Assembly (NCBI GenBank): GCA_013336225.1
Contig: JAAXUC010000009.1
Location: 1 to 39,385, forward strand
Reading direction: 5' to 3'
From: Candidatus Moraniibacteriota bacterium
Lineage (GTDB): Bacteria; Patescibacteriota; Minisyncoccia; Moranbacterales; GWC2-37-73
Length of the DNA stretch: 39,385 bases
Positions within the stretch are counted from its first letter, which is position 1. Each line of letters opens with the position of its first letter. Position numbers and translations under genes: made by a program. Of this stretch, positions 8,466 to 16,226 are shown piece by piece. Below the pieces are notes generated by a model. It saw only the letters and a list, made by a program, of their open reading frames with translations. It searched no databases and was not told the origin of the DNA.

Positions 8466-8540
8466 AAAGGTTTAATACCTCGAGGCTTGCCTCGGAAACC
8501 CACTGGGTCCAGGGCTTGCCCTGGGGTATTAATACCCTTT
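8466..8540 (+). repeat. Cloverleaf-like element: closing stem plus three hairpins
   Basis: The closing stem TTAATACC (8472-8479) pairs with GGTATTAA (8525-8532) and may extend through AAAAGG/CCTTTT. Inside are three hairpins: CGAGG-CTTG-CCTCG (8481-8494), ACCC-ACT-GGGT (8498-8508) and CCAGGG-CTTG-CCCTGG (8509-8524). Two of them share a CTTG loop. It is not a tRNA. It may be a structured 5' leader of the following gene or a repeat-derived DNA element. Confidence 0.55.
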
Positions 8541-8553
8541 TATTTTAGATTTT

Positions 8554-9663
8554 ATGAAGATTGCATTTGTACATGATTATTTGGTTCAATATGGTGGCGC
8601 TGAGCGCGTGCTTGAATGTTTGGTGGAATTGTATCCGCAAGCTTCCATCTATACTATTTTGCATAACAAAGATGCGATGCATGGAGTTTTTGAGAATAAA
8701 AGAATCTACACTTCCTATTTGCAGCATTTTCCCTTTGCGCGCAAATGGCATCGAATTTTTCCAATTTTGATGCCGCCAGCCATTGAGCAATTTGATTTTT
8801 CCGCCTATGACGTGGTGGTTTCAGATTCATCCAGCTATGCCAAGGGCATCATCACGCGGCCGGAAACTTTGCATATTTGCTACATGCACACGCCGATGCG
8901 CTATGCTTGGGATGATTGTCAGAAATATACTCGCGATTTCTATTTTCCAACTCTTATCAAGAAATTGATTCCTTTCGCGATGAACTACATTCGTCTTTGG
9001 GACAAGGTGAGCGCCGATCGTGTGGATGTTTTCATTGCCAACTCCAATTTTGTGGCTCGTCGGATCAAAAAATATTATCACAAAGATTCAGTGGTCATTC
9101 ATCCTCCGGTAGACACAAAAAATTTCGCCTTGAGAAGATCGCAAGCAACTGAAAAATATTTCTTGATGGTGGGAAGGCTCATCGCATATAAAAGGCATAG
9201 TGTGGCCATCCGAGCTTTTAATGAAATGAAGCTGCCACTCAAGATTGTCGGACGCGGACCAGAACTAAAGCGCCTGCAAAAAATTGCTGGGCCAACCATT
9301 GAATTTCTCAGTCGCGTGGATGATGAAGAGCTTAAGCAATATTATGCAGATTGTCAGGCGGTCATTTTTCCGCAAGAAGAAGATTTCGGCATTGTGGCCA
9401 TTGAAGCGCTCTCTTGTGGCAAACCACTCATTGCATTTCGCGGCGGAGACATTCCAGAGCACATGGAAGAAGGGAAGATGGGCGTGTTTTTTGAGCAGCA
9501 GACCGCTGAAGATATTAAAAAAGCCATTGCCAAATTTCAAACACTCATCTTTGATAATGAATACATTCGCTCCAAAGTTCTTAAATTTGATCGCGAAGTT
9601 TTTAAAGATAAAATGAAAAAATTCATTGAAGATGAATTTGAAAAGCATTTAGAAAAGAAATAA
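8554..9663 (+). CDS. GT4-family glycosyltransferase
   Basis: 369 residues, GT-B fold. The N-terminus MKIAFVHDYLVQYGGAERV is the usual GT4 opening with a Gly-rich acceptor loop; FLMVGRLIAYKRH begins the nucleotide-sugar-binding domain; the E-x7-E motif lies in EDFGIVAIEALSCG (about 275-288). Members transfer a sugar from a nucleotide donor to a lipid-linked or polysaccharide acceptor at the cytoplasmic side of the membrane. No membrane segment is visible. A strong terminator follows directly, so it is separated from the next two glycosyltransferases. Donor and acceptor cannot be predicted. Confidence 0.9.
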   Translation: MKIAFVHDYLVQYGGAERVLECLVELYPQASIYTILHNKDAMHGVFENKRIYTSYLQHFPFARKWHRIFPILMPPAIEQFDFSAYDVVVSDSSSYAKGIITRPETLHICYMHTPMRYAWDDCQKYTRDFYFPTLIKKLIPFAMNYIRLWDKVSADRVDVFIANSNFVARRIKKYYHKDSVVIHPPVDTKNFALRRSQATEKYFLMVGRLIAYKRHSVAIRAFNEMKLPLKIVGRGPELKRLQKIAGPTIEFLSRVDDEELKQYYADCQAVIFPQEEDFGIVAIEALSCGKPLIAFRGGDIPEHMEEGKMGVFFEQQTAEDIKKAIAKFQTLIFDNEYIRSKVLKFDREVFKDKMKKFIEDEFEKHLEKK

Positions 9664-9690
9664 AAGGCTCGCAAGAGCCTTTTATTTGTA
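9662..9690 (+). terminator. Rho-independent terminator after the first glycosyltransferase
   Basis: Perfect stem AAAAGGCTC (9662-9670) with GAGCCTTTT (9675-9683), loop GCAA, followed by a short T-rich stretch. It overlaps the stop codon. Confidence 0.85.
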
Positions 9691-9740
9691 AGCATCTATC
9701 AGTCACAATTTTTTATTATACTCCTTTTTCACCAAAAAGT

Positions 9741-9813
9741 CAATACTCTCAGAACTAATTTTATATACGTGAAAATATTATTAGAATATAAAGTTAGTTC
9801 TGAGTCAATATTG
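9741..9813. repeat. Long imperfect inverted repeat
   Basis: The left arm 9741-9766 and right arm 9786-9813 share a perfect CAGAACTAA/TTAGTTCTG core, with further matches outward (CAATA/TATTG) and inward (TTATAT/ATATAA). A cruciform, a short mobile-element remnant or a regulatory target are all possible. Confidence 0.5.
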
Positions 9814-9953
9814 GCTGATGCTGCAGAGTGGAGTATGCTTAAGAAACGACTCAAAACAGATAAATTAAACAAAACCTCTTCTCTTTAGGTAAGGAGAAGA
9901 TTATGGTTAGGTTTGAGTTCTGGCACCGCTCTACCTCTCTGTCCTATGGACAT

Positions 9954-9973
9954 CTCTCCTTAACAAAGGAGAG
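9954..9973. repeat. Short perfect hairpin before the second glycosyltransferase
   Basis: CTCTCCTT-AACA-AAGGAGAG forms an 8-bp stem 23 nt before the start at 9997. Its relative at 9878-9899 has the same type of arms. The right arm looks like a Shine-Dalgarno sequence held in a stem, but it is too far from the ATG to act as one. Confidence 0.5.
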
Positions 9974-9996
9974 AATGACATGGAAGAAAACTTTTT

Positions 9997-11154
9997 ATGA
10001 AAATTGGAATTGACATCAGATGCCTGACTGACGGCAAAAGAACCGGAGTTGAGGAATATACCATGAATCTCCTGGAGAATCTTTTTGAATTGGATAAAAA
10101 AAATCAATACATACTTTTTTTGAACTCCTATCGGGATTCGCATTTTGATGCTAGAATCTTTGCACATTTCAAAAATGTCAGGGTGAAAAGATTTAATTAT
10201 CCGAATAAGTTGCTTAATTTTTGTTTCTGGTATTTGCGTTGGCCGCATGTTGATCAGATGTTGGGAGGAGTGGATCTTTTTTTTATGCCCAACATCAATT
10301 TTGTGGCACTCTCCAGGCAGGCAAAGCTCGTGCTCACGGTGCATGATCTGTCGTATGAAATTTTTCCTGAAACATTTTCGCTCAAACGTCGCGCTTGGCA
10401 TCATTTTATCAATCCCCGCAGTCTCTGCAAGCGCGCCGATGAAATTGTTGCAGTTTCAAACTCAACTCGCAATGACATCATCTCGCATTATAGAATACAT
10501 CCAGACAAAGTGCGGCGAATTTATAATGGAGTGGCGCAGGAGATGGAGCAACTTGATCGCAATGATCAAAAATTGATTGAAGTGAAGGAGAAGTATCATT
10601 TGCCATTTAATTTCATTCTATTTCTAGGAACCATTGAGCCAAGAAAGAATATCACTGCCATTGTGAAAGCTTTTGATCATTTGCGCTCTTTGCGCAATCC
10701 GCAATTGGACAAATATAAGCTAGTCATTGCGGGTGGCAAAGGTTGGAAAGTGGACAGCATTTTGGATGCTGCCAGAAAGGCCAACTTCACCAATGACATA
10801 ATTTTCACAAGTTGCATCATCAATGACGACAAAGCGGCGGTATATACCTTGGCTTCGCTTTTCGTGTACCCTTCATTTTTTGAAGGCTTTGGAATTCCAG
10901 TGCTTGAGGCTATGCGCTGCGGCGTGCCAGTGATCACTTCCAATTGCAGTTCTTTGCCAGAAGTTGTTGCTGGCGGCGCAGTGATGATTGATCCTGATAA
11001 GCCAGAAGAATTGTATCTTGCCATGAAAGAAGTGCTCTTGAACCGCGAATTTCACAGTGAGCTCACTGCTCAAGGCCTTCGCCAAGCCATTCGTTTCAAT
11101 TGGCGCACCTGCGCTCGCGAAACTTTGGCCATTTTTGAAAAATTGAAAGGTTAA
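9997..11154 (+). CDS. GT4-family glycosyltransferase
   Basis: 385 residues. The opening MKIGIDIRCLTDGKRTGVEEY is the GT4 subtype that uses a short Gly-containing acceptor loop. The C-terminal donor domain starts at FNFILFLGTIEPRKN and has the E-x7-E motif in FEGFGIPVLEAMRCG (about 293-307). It is most similar within this window to the gene at 11232, so the two are probably an old duplicate pair acting on the same glycan. A terminator follows at 11178. The predicted location is cytoplasmic and membrane-associated. No sugar specificity can be assigned. Confidence 0.9.
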   Translation: MKIGIDIRCLTDGKRTGVEEYTMNLLENLFELDKKNQYILFLNSYRDSHFDARIFAHFKNVRVKRFNYPNKLLNFCFWYLRWPHVDQMLGGVDLFFMPNINFVALSRQAKLVLTVHDLSYEIFPETFSLKRRAWHHFINPRSLCKRADEIVAVSNSTRNDIISHYRIHPDKVRRIYNGVAQEMEQLDRNDQKLIEVKEKYHLPFNFILFLGTIEPRKNITAIVKAFDHLRSLRNPQLDKYKLVIAGGKGWKVDSILDAARKANFTNDIIFTSCIINDDKAAVYTLASLFVYPSFFEGFGIPVLEAMRCGVPVITSNCSSLPEVVAGGAVMIDPDKPEELYLAMKEVLLNREFHSELTAQGLRQAIRFNWRTCARETLAIFEKLKG

Positions 11155-11177
11155 AAATGCGACATGATGGTGTTGCT

Positions 11178-11204
11178 AGCGGTCCAAAAGGATCGCTTTT
11201 TTTA
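11178..11204 (+). terminator. Rho-independent terminator
   Basis: Stem AGCGGTCC (11178-11185) with GGATCGCT (11190-11197), one G-T pair, loop AAAA, followed by a run of T. Confidence 0.8.
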
Positions 11205-11231
11205 TTGTCAAAAAAATGGTAAAATAGATCT

Positions 11232-12359
11232 ATGAAAATTGGAATTGATGCGCGCTTCTTTGGCCTGATGGGCAAGGGGTTGGGGCGCTATACGCAAAAA
11301 CTGATTGAACATCTTGAAACCATTGATCACGAAAATCAGTATGTGGTTTTTTTGCGCAAAGAAAACTTTGCTGAATATGTGCCATATAATAAAAACTTCA
11401 CAAAAGTGTTGGCTGATTATCGCTGGTATTCTTTTTCAGAGCAGTTGTTGTTTCCAAGGCTTCTACAGAAATATAAGTTTGATTTGATGCATTTTCCGCA
11501 TTTTAATGTGCCTCTACTGTATCGACGTCCATTCGTGCTCACAATTCATGATTTAATCTTGATTCATTTTCCGACGCTGCGGGGAACAAGGCTTAATCCG
11601 CTTTGGTATTGGATGAAATATGCGGCGTATAAATGGATCATTGGCAGTGCGATTGCGCGCGCTCGAAGCATTGTTGCTGTGTCTGAATTTACAAAAAATG
11701 ATATTATTGGTCAATATCCGATGTCAAAAGAAAAAATTAATGTGACTCATGAAGCGTGTGACGATCTTTGTCGAATTTCCAATGTTTTGCCGCATCATAT
11801 TTTGGAAAAATATGGTATAATTAAACCGTATCTGCTGTATGTTGGAAATGCTTATCCGCACAAAAATTTGCCAAAGTTGATTGAGTCTTTTGGCCTTGTG
11901 CTGGCAAAATTTCCTGACATGCAATTGGCGCTGGTGGGCAAAGAAGATTTTTTTTATAAACGTCTCAAGGAAGATGTGTTGAGGGAGAATGTTTCCAATG
12001 TGCATTTTCTGGGATTTGTGCCAGACCAAGATTTGGATGTGCTATACCGTTTTACTAAAGGATATGTTTTTCCATCACTGTATGAAGGTTTTGGCTTGCC
12101 ACCACTGGAAGCTATGGCTAAAGGTGCAGTCGTTGTTTGCTCTAATCATGCTTGCATGCGAGAAATTCTGGGGGATGCCGCATATTATGTTGATGCCAGT
12201 GACGCTGATAATCTTGCAGCAGCCATCGTGAAGGTTCTGGATGATAAGATTTTGCAGGCAAGTCTCATTGAAAAAGGATATCAACAAATAAAAAAATATA
12301 GTTGGGACAAGATGGCGAGAGAAACATTAGAAATCTATAAAAAAAGTGGCAGAAAATAA
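11232..12359 (+). CDS. GT4-family glycosyltransferase
   Basis: 375 residues. N-terminus MKIGIDARFFGLMGKGLGRY, donor-domain entry YLLYVGNAYPHKN, and E-x7-E motif in YEGFGLPPLEAMAKG (about 284-298) place it in GT4, like the two preceding genes. Its 3' end overlaps the start of the DUF4012 gene by 14 nt, and that gene overlaps the first array gene, so all three are likely translated from one transcript. This is the physical link between glycan synthesis and the secreted-protein array. Confidence 0.9.
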   Translation: MKIGIDARFFGLMGKGLGRYTQKLIEHLETIDHENQYVVFLRKENFAEYVPYNKNFTKVLADYRWYSFSEQLLFPRLLQKYKFDLMHFPHFNVPLLYRRPFVLTIHDLILIHFPTLRGTRLNPLWYWMKYAAYKWIIGSAIARARSIVAVSEFTKNDIIGQYPMSKEKINVTHEACDDLCRISNVLPHHILEKYGIIKPYLLYVGNAYPHKNLPKLIESFGLVLAKFPDMQLALVGKEDFFYKRLKEDVLRENVSNVHFLGFVPDQDLDVLYRFTKGYVFPSLYEGFGLPPLEAMAKGAVVVCSNHACMREILGDAAYYVDASDADNLAAAIVKVLDDKILQASLIEKGYQQIKKYSWDKMARETLEIYKKSGRK

Positions 12360-15063
12360 AATCATTCCTCAAATGTTTGATGTCAGACCAGTCGATAAGG
12401 CTGGTGATTTGGATTGGAAAAAAATTCAAGCTGTTGGAGGGCAAATGGAATGTGTCGGTGATGAATCTCAAACAAGAGAGGTGAGCCATTTGGCCTCGCA
12501 GCAAGATTTATATGCTCGCATGCTGAAAGAAAGGGCTGAGCACGATTTGGCAATCAGAGCTGAAAGGGAAAAAAGAAACAACGAGCGCATTCAATTGTTT
12601 GAAGCAGAAAAAAAACACTGGGAAAATCAGCAGCGTTGCTTGATGGCAAAAATGGACAATTCTTGCAGAGAAAAAGAGGCTGCTCTTGTGGCGCAAAAAA
12701 ATGATCAGCAACGGAAACGGGCAGAATTCATCCGTTTGCAGGCGTTTGAACATCAAGAGGAATTGAAAAAAATTGCTGAAGTTAACAGACAAAAACAAGA
12801 AGCATATGAATCGCAAGTAATGCTGGAAAGAGCTGCGCGTGATCAGGAAATGGCTGCGTGGTTGGAAAATGAAAAACGTCAGCAGGATCATGCCGAGTGG
12901 TTGGAAAGAGAGAAGGAAGCTAAAATAAAAGCTCAAGAATTGCGGCAGGAAATCGCCAAAAGAATTGAGAAAGTCAAAAAAAAGAAAAAAAATAAAAGCA
13001 GTTGGTTTGCCAAAAAAGATGATGCTGCAGTGTTTTCTTGGCAAGATCTTTTTGCTCCGCCAAAATTTGCATTACAATTCGATTCAAACAGCTCACTGCG
13101 AACTTTTGCTGTGGTGGCTTTGATTTTATCTCTGAGCGTTGGCAGCATTACTTATGCAAGTCGTGGATTTGGAATAAAGGGTAAGGTTTTAGGCTCAAGT
13201 GTGGATGGTATGGCAAATTTGAATTCGGCTGTTGGGGATATTGCGCATCAGAATTTTGAAGGTTCATCACAAAAATTTGATGATGCGTATGCAAATTTCG
13301 CAGAGGGTTCTAAGCAACTTGATAGCATGGGTGGAATGCTTTTGGACACCACTCGTTTCATTCCGTTTGCATCCAAAGTTTCATCCGGAAAAAATGCAAT
13401 TGAAGCTGGCAAGCATTTTGCTGCTGCTGGAAAAGCTTTCAATGAAGTTGCCAAGGTGGCTGCCGGAGTCAAAAATTCTACGAACTCTTCTCAGCAACTG
13501 AATGTTTCATTGTTGGATGTGCTCAGTGCTGCTCAGACAAATATTATTGAAGCAAAAAAAGAATTGGATCTGGCACAGCAGAATATGGACCGCATTGCCA
13601 TTGATGATTTGCCTGAAGATAAGCGTGACAAATTCTTGCTCGTCAAACAGCAGCTGCCTGATTTGCGAAGCGCACTGGAATTCTTTTTGAACAACAGTCA
13701 TATTTTGGCGGATTTGCTGGGTGGAAATGGGCCGCGCAAATACTTGTTCTTGTTTCAAAACAATTCAGAAATGAGAGCCACGGGGGGATTTGTCGGCAGC
13801 TATGGCTTGCTTGATATCGCCAATGGTCACATCAAGAAATTTTTTATTGATGGAATTTTCAATCCAGATGGACAGTTGAAAGACAGAATTGTGCCGCCTT
13901 TGCCGATCCAAAAAATTTCTGCCAATTGGAGCATGCATGACAGCAATTGGTTTGCAGATTTTCCGATGTCGGCCAAAAAGGCCATTTCATTTTATGAAAA
14001 AACTGGCGGACCAACTGCCGATGGAGTCATCACTCTCACGCCGACAGTGATGCAAAAGCTTTTGGAAATCACTGGTCCAATTGAAATGCCTGAATATGAC
14101 GTCACGCTTGATAGTGAGAATTTTGTGGAATTGACGCAAAATGAGGTTGAGGTTGATTATGACAAAGTGGAAAATAAGCCTAAGAAAATTTTGTCAGATT
14201 TGGCACCGCTGATTTTGGAAAAACTTTTGAGCAGTAAGGACGTTGAAACAATTTCAAAAACCATGCAAGCATTTCTTGCTGGGCTCCAGGAAAAACACAT
14301 TCTGTTTTATTCTGAAAATGCTGAGTTGGAGCAAATGATTTCTGAGCAGGGCTGGTCAGGTGAAATCGTTCAAACATCTAAGGATTATCTTAGCGTGATT
14401 AACACTAATGTGAATGGCTACAAAACTGATGCGGTCGTCACCGAAAAAATTGAGCATTCAGCACAAATTCAAATTGATGGCAGTATCATTGACACCGTCT
14501 CAATCACCAGGAAACATAATGGTGGAAATTCGCAATATTCATGGCTCAACAAGGTGAATGCTGACTATATGCGCGTGTATGTTCCAGTAGGCTCAAAACT
14601 TTTGGAAGTGACTGGTCAAACACGCGAGGTGAGCGAGTCGCCAGTGGATTATGACGCTCTTGGATTCAAGAGAGATAGTGATGTGCAAAACGAGGAAAAC
14701 AGCATTGAAATTGATGAAAAATCTGGCACAAGAGTGTATCAAGAAAATGGCAAAACGGTTTTTGCCAATTGGACCTATGTGAGTCCGCAAGAAACCATGA
14801 CCATCACTTATAAATATGTTTTGCCGTTCAAACTTTTTCAAGTGTATGTGGAAAATCAACAGCAAGTTGATTCATATTCTCTGGTGGCACAAAAACAATC
14901 TGGTAGCATCGGCTCTGAATTTTCTTCGCAAATTTCATATCCGGAAAATTATGCAATGAAGTGGAATTTCCCAACAGAGTCCAAGATTGAAAACAATATT
15001 CATAAAACAGAGACAAAACTTGATACAGACAGATTCATTGGAACGCTTTTTGTGAAAAAATGA
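12346..15063 (+). CDS. DUF4012 membrane protein with long N-terminal coiled coil
   Basis: 905 residues from a GTG that overlaps the glycosyltransferase by 14 nt; an in-frame ATG at 12373 is the alternative. Residues about 40-215 are rich in Glu, Lys, Arg and Gln with heptad-like spacing (coiled coil) and end in a Lys-rich stretch. One transmembrane helix follows (about 252-270), then a helical segment, then the DUF4012 region whose hallmark YLFLFQNNSEMRATGGFVGS lies at about 463-482. DUF4012 proteins are common in envelope and polysaccharide loci, and their biochemical role is not established. Topology: coiled coil in the cytoplasm, DUF4012 outside. The TGA stop overlaps the next ATG (ATGA). 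Confidence 0.88.
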   Translation: MAENKIIPQMFDVRPVDKAGDLDWKKIQAVGGQMECVGDESQTREVSHLASQQDLYARMLKERAEHDLAIRAEREKRNNERIQLFEAEKKHWENQQRCLMAKMDNSCREKEAALVAQKNDQQRKRAEFIRLQAFEHQEELKKIAEVNRQKQEAYESQVMLERAARDQEMAAWLENEKRQQDHAEWLEREKEAKIKAQELRQEIAKRIEKVKKKKKNKSSWFAKKDDAAVFSWQDLFAPPKFALQFDSNSSLRTFAVVALILSLSVGSITYASRGFGIKGKVLGSSVDGMANLNSAVGDIAHQNFEGSSQKFDDAYANFAEGSKQLDSMGGMLLDTTRFIPFASKVSSGKNAIEAGKHFAAAGKAFNEVAKVAAGVKNSTNSSQQLNVSLLDVLSAAQTNIIEAKKELDLAQQNMDRIAIDDLPEDKRDKFLLVKQQLPDLRSALEFFLNNSHILADLLGGNGPRKYLFLFQNNSEMRATGGFVGSYGLLDIANGHIKKFFIDGIFNPDGQLKDRIVPPLPIQKISANWSMHDSNWFADFPMSAKKAISFYEKTGGPTADGVITLTPTVMQKLLEITGPIEMPEYDVTLDSENFVELTQNEVEVDYDKVENKPKKILSDLAPLILEKLLSSKDVETISKTMQAFLAGLQEKHILFYSENAELEQMISEQGWSGEIVQTSKDYLSVINTNVNGYKTDAVVTEKIEHSAQIQIDGSIIDTVSITRKHNGGNSQYSWLNKVNADYMRVYVPVGSKLLEVTGQTREVSESPVDYDALGFKRDSDVQNEENSIEIDEKSGTRVYQENGKTVFANWTYVSPQETMTITYKYVLPFKLFQVYVENQQQVDSYSLVAQKQSGSIGSEFSSQISYPENYAMKWNFPTESKIENNIHKTETKLDTDRFIGTLFVKK

Positions 15064-16187
15064 AAATGCAAACTCTAAAATTTCATCCTGTGAAATTGAA
15101 TCAATATTTAATTGGGGCATCTTTATTCTTGATCTCATTCTTCATGCTGCCAAGTTTTGTGAGCGCGGCACCGGAAATACTTGCGCCCACTCCGACAACC
15201 ATTTCAAATGCTGAGAGTGTTGCAATTTCTGGCAGTGGATTTGGAGCAAAAAGTGTTGCCTTGCCAATCAAGTGGGATAATTTTGAATCTGGCGCAGATG
15301 GAGATGATCTTGCTGGTTGGTCGCTTTCCAGTTCAGGTGGACCAAATCCTAAATATTCAACAAGTAGAAAACATGCCGGCTCAAGCGCTGGCATGGCACA
15401 ATTTTTTGGTTCCAATTACAATTGCTCTGCCTACATGGGACTTAATGATCTGAGTGAAGTATATTTTTCTTATTGGGTTTTTATAGAGCATGTCAGTGGT
15501 GATGTTAGTCGCAATATTAAAACAGCCAGAGCTGTCGGGAGTGTCGAATACAAAGATCCGAATGTCACGATGCCTGGCATGGGAGTGACGCATCTCAATG
15601 AAAATCCAGCTTTGTATTACTGGAGTCCAAATGATTTGAACACTACCAGTAGATATCCAATCGATCATGGGATATCTGTACTTACTCTTGGCGGATGGCA
15701 TCATATTGAAATGTATGGCAAAGCATCTGATGTAGACATTGCAAATGGAGCGATTAAATTTTGGGACAATGGCGTGGAAGCTTGGAATAAAACAGATGCA
15801 ATCACTGTTACGAGTCAGCAGGCACCGCCTCAATCGCATACTTATAAAAATTTTGTGCTTCCTTTTTATGTGGCGCATGATCAAGGTGGGGATTATAACA
15901 TCTATTATGATGATGTTTATGTTGACAACACGCAGGCGCGTATCATGCTTTGCGCTGGAAATGCCTGGAGTAATCGCGCTCACTGCGAAATTCAAAATCC
16001 AACTGCTTGGTCGGACACATCCTCTGCTGTCACAATAAATCAAGGAGCATTTTTGGATGGCACAACAGCATATCTGTATGTGGTGGACGAAAACGGTGAT
16101 GTAAATTCAAGTGGCTATAGTGTGACCTTATCAGGTGTCTTGGATGTGACTGCGCCCAGTGCGCCGACTGGTCTTGGGGTGATTTAA
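15060..16187 (+). CDS. Secreted array protein A: TIG-like start, jelly-roll body, conserved tail
   Basis: 375 residues. First of ten array genes, with a 4-nt ATGA overlap to the DUF4012 gene. The N-terminus is a longer variant of the array signal peptide, with a basic extension and c-region LPSFVSAAP. After a short IPT/TIG-like strand (VAISGSGFGAKS) comes a concanavalin-like jelly-roll (about 60-285; LGGWHHIEMYGKAS), then a module VYVDNTQARIMLC..HCEIQ with two Cys and a strand-rich end (GAFLDGTTAYLYVVDENGD). It ends DVTAPSAPTGLGVI-stop. Genes at 16222, 24903, 27695 and 28920 share this plan. Extracellular carbohydrate binding is an inference from the fold. Confidence 0.85.
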   Translation: MKMQTLKFHPVKLNQYLIGASLFLISFFMLPSFVSAAPEILAPTPTTISNAESVAISGSGFGAKSVALPIKWDNFESGADGDDLAGWSLSSSGGPNPKYSTSRKHAGSSAGMAQFFGSNYNCSAYMGLNDLSEVYFSYWVFIEHVSGDVSRNIKTARAVGSVEYKDPNVTMPGMGVTHLNENPALYYWSPNDLNTTSRYPIDHGISVLTLGGWHHIEMYGKASDVDIANGAIKFWDNGVEAWNKTDAITVTSQQAPPQSHTYKNFVLPFYVAHDQGGDYNIYYDDVYVDNTQARIMLCAGNAWSNRAHCEIQNPTAWSDTSSAVTINQGAFLDGTTAYLYVVDENGDVNSSGYSVTLSGVLDVTAPSAPTGLGVI

Positions 16188-16200
16188 AAAGGTAGAAAGG

Positions 16201-16226
16201 TTATAAAGTTTATCAAGAAATATGCA
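16201..16226 (+). promoter_or_regulatory. Conserved leader motif before array gene B
   Basis: TTATAAAGTTTATCAAG followed by AAATATGCA, including the start codon. Close relatives lie at 18111-18138, 26048-26076, 28896-28925 and 30118-30145. No Shine-Dalgarno sequence is present. Confidence 0.5.

Larger units (their letters stand above)
8228..8553. other. 326-bp non-coding region with three structured elements
   Basis: I see no gene here. It holds, in order, the long inverted repeat (8240-8357), a 29-nt hairpin repeat (8419-8447) whose inverted relative lies at 36435-36463, and a cloverleaf-like structure (8466-8540) ending 13 nt before the glycosyltransferase start. Confidence 0.7.
9664..9996. 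other. 333-bp non-coding region with inverted repeats
   Basis: No gene is visible. It contains a long imperfect inverted repeat (9741-9813) and two purine/pyrimidine hairpins close to the next gene: 9878-9899 (CTTCTCTTT/AAGGAGAAG) and 9954-9973 (CTCTCCTT/AAGGAGAG, loop AACA). The two hairpins have related arms and look like short dispersed repeats. Confidence 0.6.

Noticed and set aside
8466-8540. tRNA gene, because of the cloverleaf shape.
   Set aside because: There are no tRNA-specific elements (T-loop GTTCAA-like sequence, anticodon loop, acceptor stem of 7 bp followed by a discriminator base), and the loops are CTTG.
8225-15063. UGA recoded as glycine, as in Gracilibacteria and Absconditabacteria.
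   Set aside because: TGA is the natural end of recJ, the DUF4012 gene and the small exported protein at full family length or at clear boundaries, and no conserved gene contains an in-frame TGA.
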